Shown: in pieces, positions 33,701 to 41,949 of the stretch
Layout: the number at the start of each line of letters is the position of its first letter
How positions within the stretch are numbered: position 1 is the stretch's first letter
Origin: UBA965 sp040396955
Lineage (GTDB): Bacteria > Chloroflexota > Chloroflexia > Chloroflexales > Roseiflexaceae
Length of the DNA stretch: 64,000 nucleotides
Reading direction: 5' to 3'
Assembly (NCBI GenBank): GCA_040396955.1
Contig: JBBAWX010000013.1
Location: 21,570 to 85,569, forward strand
Position numbers and translations under genes: made by a program
Notes under the pieces: generated by a model
Told to the model about the DNA's origin: nothing
The model's input: only the letters and a program-made list of their open reading frames with translations
Databases searched by the model: none

Positions 33701-35595
33701 AGGGTGTCGCCATTGAGCAACACGACCCCATCTGGGATGGGTGGCAAGGCCCGACTCTGCCAGATCCCTTGGGTATCGGTGTCGCCTTGTGCCAGCAATT
33801 GACTTGCTTGAAAGACCTGAATGTGTTGCTCCGCCTGGGGCTCTCCATCGCGGTGTACTCCCACTGCTATGGTATGTTGCTGGGTACTCACGTATAGCAC
33901 ACTAGGGCGGATGCGAACGATGCGGGTATCACGGCTCCCATCTGGGCGTAGCAGTTGTAAGAGCACCAGATGATTGTTGGTCTGGGCCCGTACGTCGTCG
34001 GTGAGCTCAATTTGCCAGCGCCGCCCGTCGGTGGTGCGTGTGGTGTTGCCAGTTGCCAGCAATGGAATGTTGTAGCGTTGTGGATCAATGTCGGTGAGCA
34101 TCGTACTAGGCATCGTTAGAAGCCGTACCAATGATGATGCGGGTGGGTTGTATATCGCATATAGATGCGGTATCGCAGTTTGTCCAGTCAGGCCAATGAC
34201 TGAGCCGCTGCTCCCATCGTAGACACGGTCAGTGGCGCCCGGGAGGCTGAGTTGCCCACTCGTAATGTTGACGGCCACGGTCGCATATACCGGTTTGCCA
34301 AGTCGTTGCCCATCCGCACTCATCAAGTCCGGCGAAACCTGAATGGTGGTCGGAGTGTTGAGTGCCCAATCTGCACTCAAACGGATATCACGACCACTGC
34401 TTTGAATCACTGGCGGGGTCGTCGGCGCTGGATCAAAAGTAATGAAATCATTGAGCCGTTGTGTATCAATCATTCCATTGAAGACGAGGCGAAGCTCTTG
34501 GTTGGGTTGGAGCAAGGTGCCCACAGCAGGAGTTTGGGCGATTAGTTGAAACGGTGCCACCGTTGTGAACTCCGCCGTAAACGGTTGCAGGGCACTCGGT
34601 GGACCGCCGATGTGCAGGCGGTAACGGGTATCGGCTTGCCATTGGGTTTGTGGCGTGATTTCGAGGCGGGTCAGTGTTTGCCCCTGATTGGTGACCACCG
34701 TTTGAAGGGCGGTGGCGGGCCACACGTTGATGGTCGGACTTAGTTGCGCAGAGGTCAGCGATCCGGTCATCGTAATAACGAGCGGCGTACTCAGCCCAAT
34801 GGATGACTGCCGTGCCGTCGGCGCAAACTCCAACACATGTGGTTGCAAGGTCGTAAACTGCCATGTAAACGATTCAAGCATCGGCGCGCCATTGATGTCG
34901 CTGATGTAATCAGGTATGGAGACGCGGTAGTTGGTGTTGGGGAGGAGTGTGGTGGTGGTGGTCAGTACCAAGGTGCGCGTGTCTGACCACCAGGCCGTGA
35001 GCTCAGCTGCTGGCTGAATGCTCACCCAGCGATTGGTCAGAGACTGATTGGTGTCCGCACTGCCGACCATTTGCCGGTTAAAACGCACTACAATTGGAGT
35101 GTCAAGCGCCACTTGATCGGATTGTGGCAGCGCACTCATGACTAACAGGGCGGCGTCGGTATGAAAGGTGCTATACCAGGGGGAGCCGAGGAGTGATTGT
35201 GACTGGCTCCGTGCCCCAGTGGCCACGCTGATGCGGTAACTCTGGTTAGCCTGCCACGGTGTGCGTGGCGTGATGGTCAGCTGTGTGCTTGTGTCATCCC
35301 AGCGGAGATCGACTGCATGTGGCGGTGTAATCGTGATACGGTCGTTGACACTTTGTTGCTCCATGCTCATGTTGAACCGGAGCTGGATCGTCTGATTGGC
35401 GGCAATATTGGCCGCCGACGCAAGCGTGATGCCAATCGGAGCGTATTGATATGGGCGTACAATGGTAACGTACAATAGTGCTGACCAGGCACCAAGTACT
35501 GTGAGCACAAGTATCCCGAGCCAGATGCGCCCGATGCGTTGCACATGACGAATCAGCATTCGTGAGACCGGTGTGGCAGGGTGTGCGGTAGGCAT
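30703..35595 (-). CDS. Giant membrane-anchored alpha-2-macroglobulin-like protein with Ig-like repeats
   Basis: About 1630 residues. One transmembrane helix near the N-terminus (IWLGILVLTVLGAWSALLYV) is followed by several SbsA/Big_5-type Ig-like domains, seen as recurring ALDTPIVVRFNRQMV, GLSTPLVITM and QPNQELRLVFNGMID. The middle has macroglobulin-like beta domains. The C-terminal part resembles the helical thioester domain (SMQFRDGSWGWTSSDPLVTADVV) and a closing receptor-binding-like domain. I find no Cys-x-Glu-Gln thioester. Macroglobulins trap proteases outside the cell; a thioester-free one would act by shape only. The start is uncertain: GTG 35634 and ATGs at 35595 and 35559 all lack a clear ribosome-binding site. 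Confidence 0.7.
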   Translation of the reverse strand: MPTAHPATPVSRMLIRHVQRIGRIWLGILVLTVLGAWSALLYVTIVRPYQYAPIGITLASAANIAANQTIQLRFNMSMEQQSVNDRITITPPHAVDLRWDDTSTQLTITPRTPWQANQSYRISVATGARSQSQSLLGSPWYSTFHTDAALLVMSALPQSDQVALDTPIVVRFNRQMVGSADTNQSLTNRWVSIQPAAELTAWWSDTRTLVLTTTTTLLPNTNYRVSIPDYISDINGAPMLESFTWQFTTLQPHVLEFAPTARQSSIGLSTPLVITMTGSLTSAQLSPTINVWPATALQTVVTNQGQTLTRLEITPQTQWQADTRYRLHIGGPPSALQPFTAEFTTVAPFQLIAQTPAVGTLLQPNQELRLVFNGMIDTQRLNDFITFDPAPTTPPVIQSSGRDIRLSADWALNTPTTIQVSPDLMSADGQRLGKPVYATVAVNITSGQLSLPGATDRVYDGSSGSVIGLTGQTAIPHLYAIYNPPASSLVRLLTMPSTMLTDIDPQRYNIPLLATGNTTRTTDGRRWQIELTDDVRAQTNNHLVLLQLLRPDGSRDTRIVRIRPSVLYVSTQQHTIAVGVHRDGEPQAEQHIQVFQASQLLAQGDTDTQGIWQSRALPPIPDGVVLLNGDTLDARRITFTPAVMAPPVALLVRQPTAHAGQVVQMALVRAQSTQSAQYTIQLQADNGQIYAQGNTGFAIGQSVSTLALLLPQSLETGFYRFTLENSTISAPIVVHHMPAEPLLIDGAMNGTVWRGRVVDRLNRPIKRALIHWDGPTGSGVSQSNDDGSVAIALPWTNQITLRAFDATHVGIRTLTDINPPPVVVTTATPWVASGQTSTLVFTTPSTERISEPVIVTIVDQQEQVLVRRMLTVDASGSTTLDLQLPDGVWNARVQNGSFVTQQLLLVNAMPPAKAVHYITPATPENTAMQFMVRPDPLRHTMMTAEYTDTLETQWLAPAPDVALMSWQPISDTTPALITLASNDDILGVEARPLPATSCAVFRATIQPERNTASALVVTTAPNHLVALHLRSDTGATVGWYPDTKSDGNGRIVLGLATAIPQGHLHLTAVVHADDCLQSHQLSLAWTPPPQTTIDAPHHVAVGDIVVVQFTTPVATPEAMMGVQLTLQDMSILDPLPQYQVRADARGMANFQWKFRITADQPLLLIRPDGAPPLHWQPELINTPASFNDDGFVLHGRTSINSDQKAPQYDLIRTSDELALVMAQAPYNPHNPSHLAHRYWLSDDALQRRQLLGTLQSMQFRDGSWGWTSSDPLVTADVVNALTQAGVESTVTATAVTYLQQQLGNPDLPASIRAIIVYTLYQTGTSADNAVISLSQQHSQLGNEGLAALILSLSSDTVYVLPTLLDELTQRVQSSPRGIFWETDPATQHLHDLNSVNAFIFMALNHIPSNREFATQLQAFLLSRRGVNSWENPITDARMWQLLETIMPELDGQQRTSLLSQSGNFQRNLSVSPAQPLLTDLVIESDAPVLVGMSRPRQQITSSDDAVIVRTITPALNLQRPLQVGDTITITVDVSALTPLAYLTIVDVLPAQTHIVHFDGMYGFPVNYTHPFITQIGHMSYAQSKRYSYTLLLTQAGQFNVPGIRLIDAAGTIHAQSQPYIVAVDARASVP

Positions 35596-35710
35596 GCAAG
35601 CACTCGTGTGACGGTGATGGGTGCGGGCAATCACAACCCGAAATTGGTACGGAGGGTGGGATCATTCCACTCGAATTATAGCACGGCCCTAAGAAGAGAA
35701 ACTGCCCCCT

Positions 35711-36340
35711 ATGCAAACGACGTTGACCCCTGCACTGTTGCTTCACGCCTACACCCAGGGCATTTTCCCCATGGGACAGCCAGATTCGCACGACATTGAG
35801 TGGTACAGTCCCAACCCGCGTGGCATAATCCCGCTCGACGATCGCTTTCACGTGCCCAAACGCCTTGCACGTACGTGGCGTCATGGAGAATACCAGGTGA
35901 CGTACGATGGCGCGTTTCCGCAAGTCATGCGTGCCTGTGCTCAGCCTCGCCCCAATCAACCGAGTACGTGGATTTCCGAAGAATTTGTGACCGTCTACAC
36001 GGAACTGCACCGGTTGGGCCATGCGCACAGCGTCGAAACATGGCAAAATGGGCAGTTGGTGGGTGGTTTGTATGGGGTGAGTATTGGTGGTTTATTTGCC
36101 GGTGAGAGCATGTTTAGTGTGGCACGTGACGCCAGCAAAATCGCCCTCATCGCCTTGGTCGAGCACCTTCGTCGTGGGCGTTTTGTGCTCCTAGATACAC
36201 AGTGGGTGACCGAGCATCTCGCCCAGTTTGGCGCCTATTGGATGCCGCGTCACATATACCTAAAACAGCTCCAACAAGCGCTACATGCTCCAAGCACGTG
36301 GCCACCCCCTCCCGATACTGCAACTACGGTCGTGCCCTGA
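35711..36340 (+). CDS. aat: Leucyl/phenylalanyl-tRNA-protein transferase
   Basis: Adds Leu or Phe from aminoacyl-tRNA to N-terminal Arg or Lys of proteins, marking them for ClpAP degradation in the N-degron pathway. The 209 residues match the family: AYTQGIFPMGQPD and IEWYSPNPRGIIPLD at the N-terminus, STWISEEFVTVYTELHRLGHAHSVE, GGLYGVSIGGLFAGESMFS and SKIALIALVEHLRRGRFVLLDTQ. The C-terminal tail is Pro/Thr-rich and overlaps by 17 bases the stop of the convergent protease gene. It is divergent from the macroglobulin-like gene. Confidence 0.95.
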   Translation: MQTTLTPALLLHAYTQGIFPMGQPDSHDIEWYSPNPRGIIPLDDRFHVPKRLARTWRHGEYQVTYDGAFPQVMRACAQPRPNQPSTWISEEFVTVYTELHRLGHAHSVETWQNGQLVGGLYGVSIGGLFAGESMFSVARDASKIALIALVEHLRRGRFVLLDTQWVTEHLAQFGAYWMPRHIYLKQLQQALHAPSTWPPPPDTATTVVP

Positions 36341-37472
36341 GGGTAATCGGCTGCTCGATGAGCTGACCGTAGCGTTGCAGAGTCAGCGTAATCGTCTGTC
36401 CGACCTGCGTGGTGCTGAGCACGATGTCGAGATCGCCACTTGTGCGTATGGGTATGGCGTCAATGGCAACGATGATGTCGACGTCAGGCTGTAGGGCGAC
36501 GTCAGCGGCTGGGCTGGTAGGTGCCACGTTGACAACCCGTACTCCGCCCCCGTCGCTTTCGGGCACGTTACGCATGCCGATGCCCAACCAGGGGTGAGCA
36601 AAAGTGCCAACCGCGATGAGATCGGGCACGATGCGCTGGATGCTCTGCACGGGGATGGCGTAGCCGACCCCTTCAAAGCTCCCACTTTCACTCTGAATGG
36701 CGGTTGTCATGCCAATCACTGCACCCGTGCGATCAAGCAAGACACCACCTGAGCTCCCCGGGTTGATGGCGGCATCGACCTGGATGATGTTGGGAATGCG
36801 GAAAAAGCCAGTGTCTGAGCGTTCACCCATCAGACTCCGCCCCACTCCACTAATCGTGCCCAGGGTCATCGTGTTGCGGAGTCCGAGCGGGTTGCCGATG
36901 GTCATCACCCATTGACCCACCATCGGCGTACGCATGCTCAGGGGCAACGGCGCAATGTCGACGGCTTCGTGGAGCGCCAACACCGCCAAATCACTGGCGC
37001 TATCGCGGCCAATAACCGTCGCTGAAATCGGCCGACTATCGCCGAGGCGCACCAAGTATTCGTTTTGCGCACTGACTACGTGGGCATTGGTGACAATATG
37101 CCCTTGGTCATCGTATAAAAAACCACTCCCCTGCGAAATCAACATGCGCTCCGCCATCGGTGCATCAGCCACCGGTGGGTGGGCAAACGTGTATTCAATG
37201 CTCGCCACTGCTGCCACACTCTGTGCATAGAGTTGCATGGTGTGTGCTTCGGCGTCGGCTACTTGACCCATGGAGGCATCGCTCAAGGTGGGTACTGGTG
37301 CGCGTGTCGGGAAAGGCGTGAGCGGCAGTCGTGCCGGATTGACCGTGGGGGCAACAGTGGTTGGCGCCACGCTGAGTGGGGTCTGAGCACGCTCCGTGAA
37401 CGGTTGTGTCACGCTACAGGCAGCCAATATCACTGCCACCCACGCCCACGCCAACCATGCCTTGCTACGCAT
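36324..37472 (-). CDS. HtrA/DegP-like serine protease, lipoprotein, one PDZ domain
   Basis: A 382-residue envelope protease of the S1C family. The N-terminus MRSKAWLAWAWVAVILAACS has a lipobox-like LAAC, followed by a Pro/Thr-rich linker. The trypsin-fold domain carries HIVTNAHVVSA (His), SASDLAVLAL (Asp) and NPGSSGGVLLDRTG (Ser). The last 95 residues form a PDZ domain (GVRVVNVAPTSPAADVALQ). Such enzymes degrade or refold damaged envelope proteins. The ATG at 37472 is three bases past the stop of the upstream epimerase gene; GTG at 37475 is an alternative. Convergent with aat. Confidence 0.92.
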   Translation of the reverse strand: MRSKAWLAWAWVAVILAACSVTQPFTERAQTPLSVAPTTVAPTVNPARLPLTPFPTRAPVPTLSDASMGQVADAEAHTMQLYAQSVAAVASIEYTFAHPPVADAPMAERMLISQGSGFLYDDQGHIVTNAHVVSAQNEYLVRLGDSRPISATVIGRDSASDLAVLALHEAVDIAPLPLSMRTPMVGQWVMTIGNPLGLRNTMTLGTISGVGRSLMGERSDTGFFRIPNIIQVDAAINPGSSGGVLLDRTGAVIGMTTAIQSESGSFEGVGYAIPVQSIQRIVPDLIAVGTFAHPWLGIGMRNVPESDGGGVRVVNVAPTSPAADVALQPDVDIIVAIDAIPIRTSGDLDIVLSTTQVGQTITLTLQRYGQLIEQPITLRARP

Positions 37473-37475
37473 CAC

Positions 37476-38396
37476 TTAGCCTTTCCAAATCTGTTGGAGC
37501 GCGTGATCGGCTGAGTCATAAGTAAAGGTAAACCCTTGTGATAGCAGGCGCTGCGGGATGACCGCCTGCCCACCAATCAACAGCGCCTCGGCCATTTCAC
37601 CAAAAAGGGTCCGGAGTGCCACTTGTGGTACTGGCAACCACGACGGGCGGTGGAGTGCGTGCCCGAGTGCCTGGCTAAACGTAGCGTTGCTGACCGGTTG
37701 CGGAGCACATGCGTTGTAGGCACCACGTGCCTGTGGATTGTCGATAAGCCACAGGATGATGCGCACCATGTCGTCGATGTGAATCCACGACAGCATCTGA
37801 CTGCCAGGGGAGACCGGCCCGCCAACAAACCACTTGAATGGCAATGCCATGAGGGGGAGTGCCCCAGCACTGCGGTCGAGTACGACGCCGGTGCGCACCA
37901 CGGCGAGGCGCATGTGTAGGTCGTGCTCTGCTGGTGCTGCTGCCGCCTCCCAGTCCACGCAAAGTTGTGCCAAAAAATCCGTGCCAGCTGGGCTTTGTTC
38001 GGTTTTGGGGAGCGTGTCGATGCCGTAGTAGCCACTCCCCGACGCCGAAATCAGCGTCTGTGGACGGTGGGGGAGTTGTGCAACAGCACTGAGGAGCTGG
38101 CGCGTGGCCAACACACGGCTATCCGCCAGTATGCGCTTGTACGGCGCAGTCCAACGCTTGCCGGCAATCGAGGCTCCCACGAGATTGACAATCACGTGAC
38201 AGTCACGGAGATCGCGTACGAGGTCAGCCGTCCGCTCGGGTTGCCAGCGTGCCATGCGCACCGTGGCTGGGAAGTGGGCGGGGGGGCGTGATGAACGACT
38301 AAAGGCCACCACTGTGTCGCCACGAGCGTGGAGGGCATGCACGAGTGCGCTGCCAATCAAACCGGTGGCACCGGTGACTGCAACGGTGAGCGTCAT
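37476..38396 (-). CDS. NAD(P)-dependent epimerase-like protein, TIGR01777 family
   Basis: A short-chain-dehydrogenase-fold protein of 306 residues in the YfcH/SulA-like (TIGR01777) group. MTLTVAVTGATGLIGSALVHAL is the nucleotide site; VNLVGASIAGKRWTAPYK, LISASGSGYYG and NACAPQPVSNATFSQALG are group-typical, as is the C-terminal LIGGQAVIPQRLLSQGFTF. The reaction is unknown; homologues often sit in photosynthesis or pigment gene regions. The start MTLTVAV follows AAGGA eight bases upstream, and the longer open frame upstream is not supported. It abuts the HtrA-like gene. Confidence 0.85.
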   Translation of the reverse strand: MTLTVAVTGATGLIGSALVHALHARGDTVVAFSRSSRPPAHFPATVRMARWQPERTADLVRDLRDCHVIVNLVGASIAGKRWTAPYKRILADSRVLATRQLLSAVAQLPHRPQTLISASGSGYYGIDTLPKTEQSPAGTDFLAQLCVDWEAAAAPAEHDLHMRLAVVRTGVVLDRSAGALPLMALPFKWFVGGPVSPGSQMLSWIHIDDMVRIILWLIDNPQARGAYNACAPQPVSNATFSQALGHALHRPSWLPVPQVALRTLFGEMAEALLIGGQAVIPQRLLSQGFTFTYDSADHALQQIWKG

Positions 38397-38484
38397 AGGG
38401 GGAGTCCTTTCTGCGCAGAGACGGGCGTGTATATCGCTACGCTGTACCCGCACACGCCGTGCCAAAATGCGCAATGGTAGATGC

Positions 38485-38973
38485 CTAGCTCTGTCGAGGC
38501 CATAGACCAGGCCATAGAGAGCAGAAGAACAGACCGGCACTTGTGCCGGCAATGATGCCGTTGATGAGAAGTACGGTGTAGGCTGCGGCTGGCCAGAAGT
38601 TGATTTCGAGCCACCATAGGCCGAACGGCAACAGGGCACTGATGAGGCGTGCCACCCACGGCCAGGCAAGCCATTGCGTAAGCCAGTGTCGTAGATCTGC
38701 TCGCCCGACCATCCACCAGCCCACCCACAGCCCGATGGTGGCTCCCCAACACCGCACACAGACCGCCATGGGGGCCGCAAGGAGCTCATAGCTTTTGGCA
38801 GGAGTGGGGCAGACATAGGTGGTGAGGAGGTCGCGTGCCAACCACCCGAGATCGGTCATGAACGGCACATTGCTGGCAATAAAAAGAGCGGCCACCGGTG
38901 GCCCAAAAAACAAAATGCTCAGGAATAATTGATACGGCCACACCGGCCAGGCCTGCATGGTGCGGATGGTCAT
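38485..38973 (-). CDS. DUF2085 membrane protein
   Basis: A 162-residue protein with four or five hydrophobic stretches, beginning WPYQLFLSILFFGPPVAALFIA. The conserved block LLAAPMAVCVRCWGATIGLWVGWW, with its Cys-x-x-Cys, is the DUF2085 signature. Function unknown. The ATG overlaps the stop of crtB by four bases (ATGA), so it is very likely translated together with phytoene synthase; a role in carotenoid or membrane physiology is an inference from this coupling. The in-frame extension upstream runs into crtB and is rejected. Confidence 0.8.
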   Translation of the reverse strand: MTIRTMQAWPVWPYQLFLSILFFGPPVAALFIASNVPFMTDLGWLARDLLTTYVCPTPAKSYELLAAPMAVCVRCWGATIGLWVGWWMVGRADLRHWLTQWLAWPWVARLISALLPFGLWWLEINFWPAAAYTVLLINGIIAGTSAGLFFCSLWPGLWPRQS

Positions 38974-39953
38974 CGGAAATCCTGTTGTAGGCGCTGGCGC
39001 GCATGGTGGAGCAAGATGAGTTTGCGCCACAACGGTACGTGTGCTCGCCCATGAAAGACGTCGTACCCGTTGCGGTGGATGGCATCTAGGATGCCGCGGT
39101 AAATTGTGGCCGCTGCTGCAATCGCAAGGCGACTGTCAGCGTTGAGCATACCGATGCCAGGCCACGCCTCCTCGTAGAGCGCATGGGCTCGCGCACTCTG
39201 AAAACGAATCATCGCCTTGAACCGCGGATGCACGCGCCGTTGCATGATGTCGTCATCGCTTAGACCAAAGCGTTGTAAATCTTGTTGCGGAATGTAAATG
39301 CGCCCACGCTGGGCGTCTTCACCGATGTCGCGCAAAATGTTGGTGAGCTGTAGCGCTACACCCAGCTTGACGGCACAGTCGACCGCCTCCGGGTTGTGCC
39401 CGATAATCTGCATCGAAATCAGCCCCACCACTGAGGCCACACGGTAGCAGTAGAGCCACAAATCATCGAAACTCTGGTATCGAGTGACGGTAAGATCCAT
39501 GGCGATGCCGGCCAACAACTCGTCAACGAGGGTCTGCGAAATGTTGTAGCGCGTCACTGTGTCATTCCAGGCGATAAGTACCGGGTTGTTGTGTGGGGTA
39601 ATCCGCTGATGTACGAGATGTACCCAATGGGCGAGGGCGTGTGGCGCACTCCCCTCGGCCGCCTGATCGACGATGTCGTCGCTGACACGACAAAACGCAT
39701 ACAACGCACGGATGGCCTGACGCTTGGAGGCCGGAAGAAGTGCCGTGCTGAGGAAGAAACTTTTGGAGTGATGCTTGGTGATGGCTACGCAGGCCGCATA
39801 GGCCTGTGCGAGCTCATGCTCACTGATGTCGGCAACGGGTTGCGGCCATAGGTGATCACCATGGTCGATGATGTGTTTCAGGCTGTTGAGCAACGCAGTG
39901 GCGTCGCCAGCAGGTGGGTGCACAACTGGAACGCTGTGTTGGCGTGAGAGCAT
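38970..39953 (-). CDS. crtB: Phytoene/squalene synthase
   Basis: Head-to-head condensation of two prenyl diphosphates, C20 for phytoene. The 327-residue protein carries the first Asp-rich motif RVSDDIVDQAAEG and the second LQLTNILRDIGEDAQRGRIYIP, with HSKSFFLSTALLPASKRQAIRALYAFCR before it. These are the signature of the squalene/phytoene synthase family; phytoene is the likely product because of the adjacent CarH-type regulator. GGAG lies four bases before the chosen ATG at 39953. A TATAGT sits in the gap to carH. The next gene is coupled through ATGA. Confidence 0.93.
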   Translation of the reverse strand: MLSRQHSVPVVHPPAGDATALLNSLKHIIDHGDHLWPQPVADISEHELAQAYAACVAITKHHSKSFFLSTALLPASKRQAIRALYAFCRVSDDIVDQAAEGSAPHALAHWVHLVHQRITPHNNPVLIAWNDTVTRYNISQTLVDELLAGIAMDLTVTRYQSFDDLWLYCYRVASVVGLISMQIIGHNPEAVDCAVKLGVALQLTNILRDIGEDAQRGRIYIPQQDLQRFGLSDDDIMQRRVHPRFKAMIRFQSARAHALYEEAWPGIGMLNADSRLAIAAAATIYRGILDAIHRNGYDVFHGRAHVPLWRKLILLHHARQRLQQDFR

Positions 39954-40067
39954 AGTTCTCCAGCTTTGGTGATGGTGTAACAGGGGCAGGAATGCACACT
40001 TTCTCTTACTATATACTATCTTTGCACGAAATTTGGATGTAGGCAAGTAGCGATGAAGAGCTGTGTG

Positions 40068-41000
40068 TTAGTGGGTTGCGAGCAACGATGCCACCTTTTC
40101 GACCAATTCCCGTGCATCGTAGCCCAAAAAATGCCCTGGCATGCGCTCACGGAGCTCTGGATTGAGATTGAACACGCGACCACCATAGCCGAAGCGTACC
40201 TGCGGGAAGCGTTGTGTGACTTGTTCGGCCACATCGAGCATGGCCTGGGCCGCATCAATGGTCGTGGCCGACAAACAGACCATCTCTGGTTGGACCGTGG
40301 CCACGGTTTCGAGTAAATCGGCGAGTGGCACACGTGCTCCGAGGTAGATGACCTTCCACCCGCGTCGCACCAAAAACAAGCTCGCAAACAAAATCCCAAT
40401 GTCGTGGAGCTCGCCTGGGGCACATCCGACTACGATTGTTTCACGCGTGGCGACCGACTCAAAAATATTAATGAGGCTCGCCAATTTGCGGCGCATAAAT
40501 TCAGTGGCGAAATGCTCACTGGCCACGTTGATTTCACCACGGTGCCACCGCTCCCCTACATCTACGAGCACCGGCTGTACTAACTCAAGCAGTACCTGCT
40601 CAAATGGATGGAGCGAAAACGCCTCGCTGAGGATGCGATCTGCACTGCTCGCATCAAATCCAATCAGCGCATTGCTGAGCTCATAGACCATCTGGTCGTA
40701 GCCACGTGAGGCGTTGTTGTCGGGAAGTTGGATTTCTTCTTCTAAAGCACTGCTCAACAACATCACAGCATGGCTAATATTCATCCCCTCGGCGGTGCGA
40801 TCACGCAACCAGCGGATGACCGCAATGTCACGCTCCGAATAGAGTCGGTGCCCGCCTTGGGTACGCTGTGGTCGCGGTACACCGTACCGCCGCTCCCAGG
40901 CACGGAAGGTGTCCGGTGGTACCGATGTTTCAAGGGCCACGGCCTTGGTGTTGAACACCGGCGCCGCTGAAAGCTGTGTGAGTGATGGAGGCTGAGCCAT
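40068..41000 (-). CDS. carH: CarH-like B12-binding MerR-family regulator (putative photoreceptor)
   Basis: A 310-residue regulator with an N-terminal MerR winged helix (FNTKAVALETSVPPDTFRAWERRYG, then TQGGHRLYSERDIAVIRWL) and a C-terminal cobalamin-binding domain. The W-x9-EH motif of CarH is exact: Trp152-His153 and Glu162-His163 in RWHRGEINVASEHF; the lower-axial-ligand motif is GELHDIGI with His199. In Thermus CarH, adenosylcobalamin makes a DNA-binding tetramer that light breaks, freeing carotenoid genes. Every residue type needed is present. It lies just upstream of crtB on the same strand and has a near-consensus promoter. Light control is inferred, not shown. Confidence 0.88.
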   Translation of the reverse strand: MAQPPSLTQLSAAPVFNTKAVALETSVPPDTFRAWERRYGVPRPQRTQGGHRLYSERDIAVIRWLRDRTAEGMNISHAVMLLSSALEEEIQLPDNNASRGYDQMVYELSNALIGFDASSADRILSEAFSLHPFEQVLLELVQPVLVDVGERWHRGEINVASEHFATEFMRRKLASLINIFESVATRETIVVGCAPGELHDIGILFASLFLVRRGWKVIYLGARVPLADLLETVATVQPEMVCLSATTIDAAQAMLDVAEQVTQRFPQVRFGYGGRVFNLNPELRERMPGHFLGYDARELVEKVASLLATH

Positions 41001-41043
41001 GAGCAGACAACTTTCGCTGGTACAAACAATCGATAACGGCGCA

Positions 41044-41072
41044 AATATAGCATGATGCACAGTAATTGTCAA
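41044..41072 (-). promoter_or_regulatory. Sigma-70-type promoter of carH
   Basis: On the minus strand TTGACA (41067-41072), a 17-base spacer and TATATT (41044-41049), in an A+T-rich region. TGTGCA occurs twice on that strand, at 41088-41093 and 41056-41061, exactly 32 bases apart, one copy inside the spacer; these could be regulator half-sites, including autoregulation by CarH. Confidence 0.75.
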
Positions 41073-41117
41073 AATGCCTATATATATTGCACATATTTTG
41101 CAAACATTTGATGCTGC

Positions 41118-41936
41118 CTACATGAGGCGGGCACTGGCACAGGCCACAATGTGCCCCATATTGGCACGAATGCACTCCCAGTGCAGACCACGATCGTTGC
41201 TCAACCACAACTCTCCAGTTGCAGTGCCAGCCCAGACCCGATCTGGGTGGTACATGGTGGGATGCAAAAGTATGGCGATGGGGGCAGATGCGACCACATT
41301 CCACGTGTCGCAGTGGTGCCAGAGCTCAGCGCCGTACTGCGCGAGGAGTGTGGGGTGCGCCCCAGCCAAGTAGGCCGCGGTCTGCAGGGGAGCCGTAGCC
41401 GTCGGTTGTGAGGTGCAATGGCTCCAGCCACCATCCAGCGCATACATGACGGCTTGGCCCGTACTACTGACCACGACCTGGTGTGGAGTGGGGGGAGGCA
41501 ATGGCTGCCAACGCTGTCCGCCGTCGTTGCTCCACTGCGCACCACTTGTGTGCAGCGCCCAGTAGCACTCTGCACCACCGGTCACGGTGTGGGCTGACAT
41601 CTGCATGTGCCACGTTTTTCCAGCATCATGACTCACAAAAAGTGCCTCACCATTGCCGCCTACGACCCGATCGGGCGTAGTGCGCGAGGCGATGAGCGTG
41701 GTCATGGGAGGCGCGGGCACTTCCTGCCACTGTTGTCCGCCATCGTGGCTCTGCCACAGGTGGCTGGTTGTGCTACACAGCAGCACCGTGGGATCTTCGG
41801 GGTGCGCCCAGACTGCCTGGACGTGCTCGCCACTAAAGGCGGTGCCGGCCTTGAGCCAGCGGCCAATTCCGCCCGGATTGCTCAAAATAGTACACCCGGA
41901 ATGGCTCCCTACCACCAGTAATTCGGCTTTCGCCAT
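41118..41936 (-). CDS. BNR/Asp-box repeat (sialidase-like propeller) protein
   Basis: A 272-residue protein with at least four Asp-box repeats of the form SxDxGxxW: SHDGGQQWQ, SHDAGKTWH, SNDGGQRWQ and SNDRGLHWE. These mark a beta-propeller of the BNR type also seen in sialidases and the Ycf48 photosystem assembly factor. No signal peptide is visible, so it is probably cytoplasmic, and no catalytic residues are evident. The start MAKAELLVVGSH follows AAGGAG eight bases upstream. It follows the methyltransferase gene with 13 bases between them. Precise role unknown. Confidence 0.78.
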   Translation of the reverse strand: MAKAELLVVGSHSGCTILSNPGGIGRWLKAGTAFSGEHVQAVWAHPEDPTVLLCSTTSHLWQSHDGGQQWQEVPAPPMTTLIASRTTPDRVVGGNGEALFVSHDAGKTWHMQMSAHTVTGGAECYWALHTSGAQWSNDGGQRWQPLPPPTPHQVVVSSTGQAVMYALDGGWSHCTSQPTATAPLQTAAYLAGAHPTLLAQYGAELWHHCDTWNVVASAPIAILLHPTMYHPDRVWAGTATGELWLSNDRGLHWECIRANMGHIVACASARLM

Positions 41937-41949
41937 CGGCGTGACTCCT

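Noticed and set aside
33007..33897. A 296-codon plus-strand frame inside the macroglobulin-like gene
   Set aside because: Antisense to a coherent 1.6-kiloresidue protein; no ribosome-binding site and no domain.
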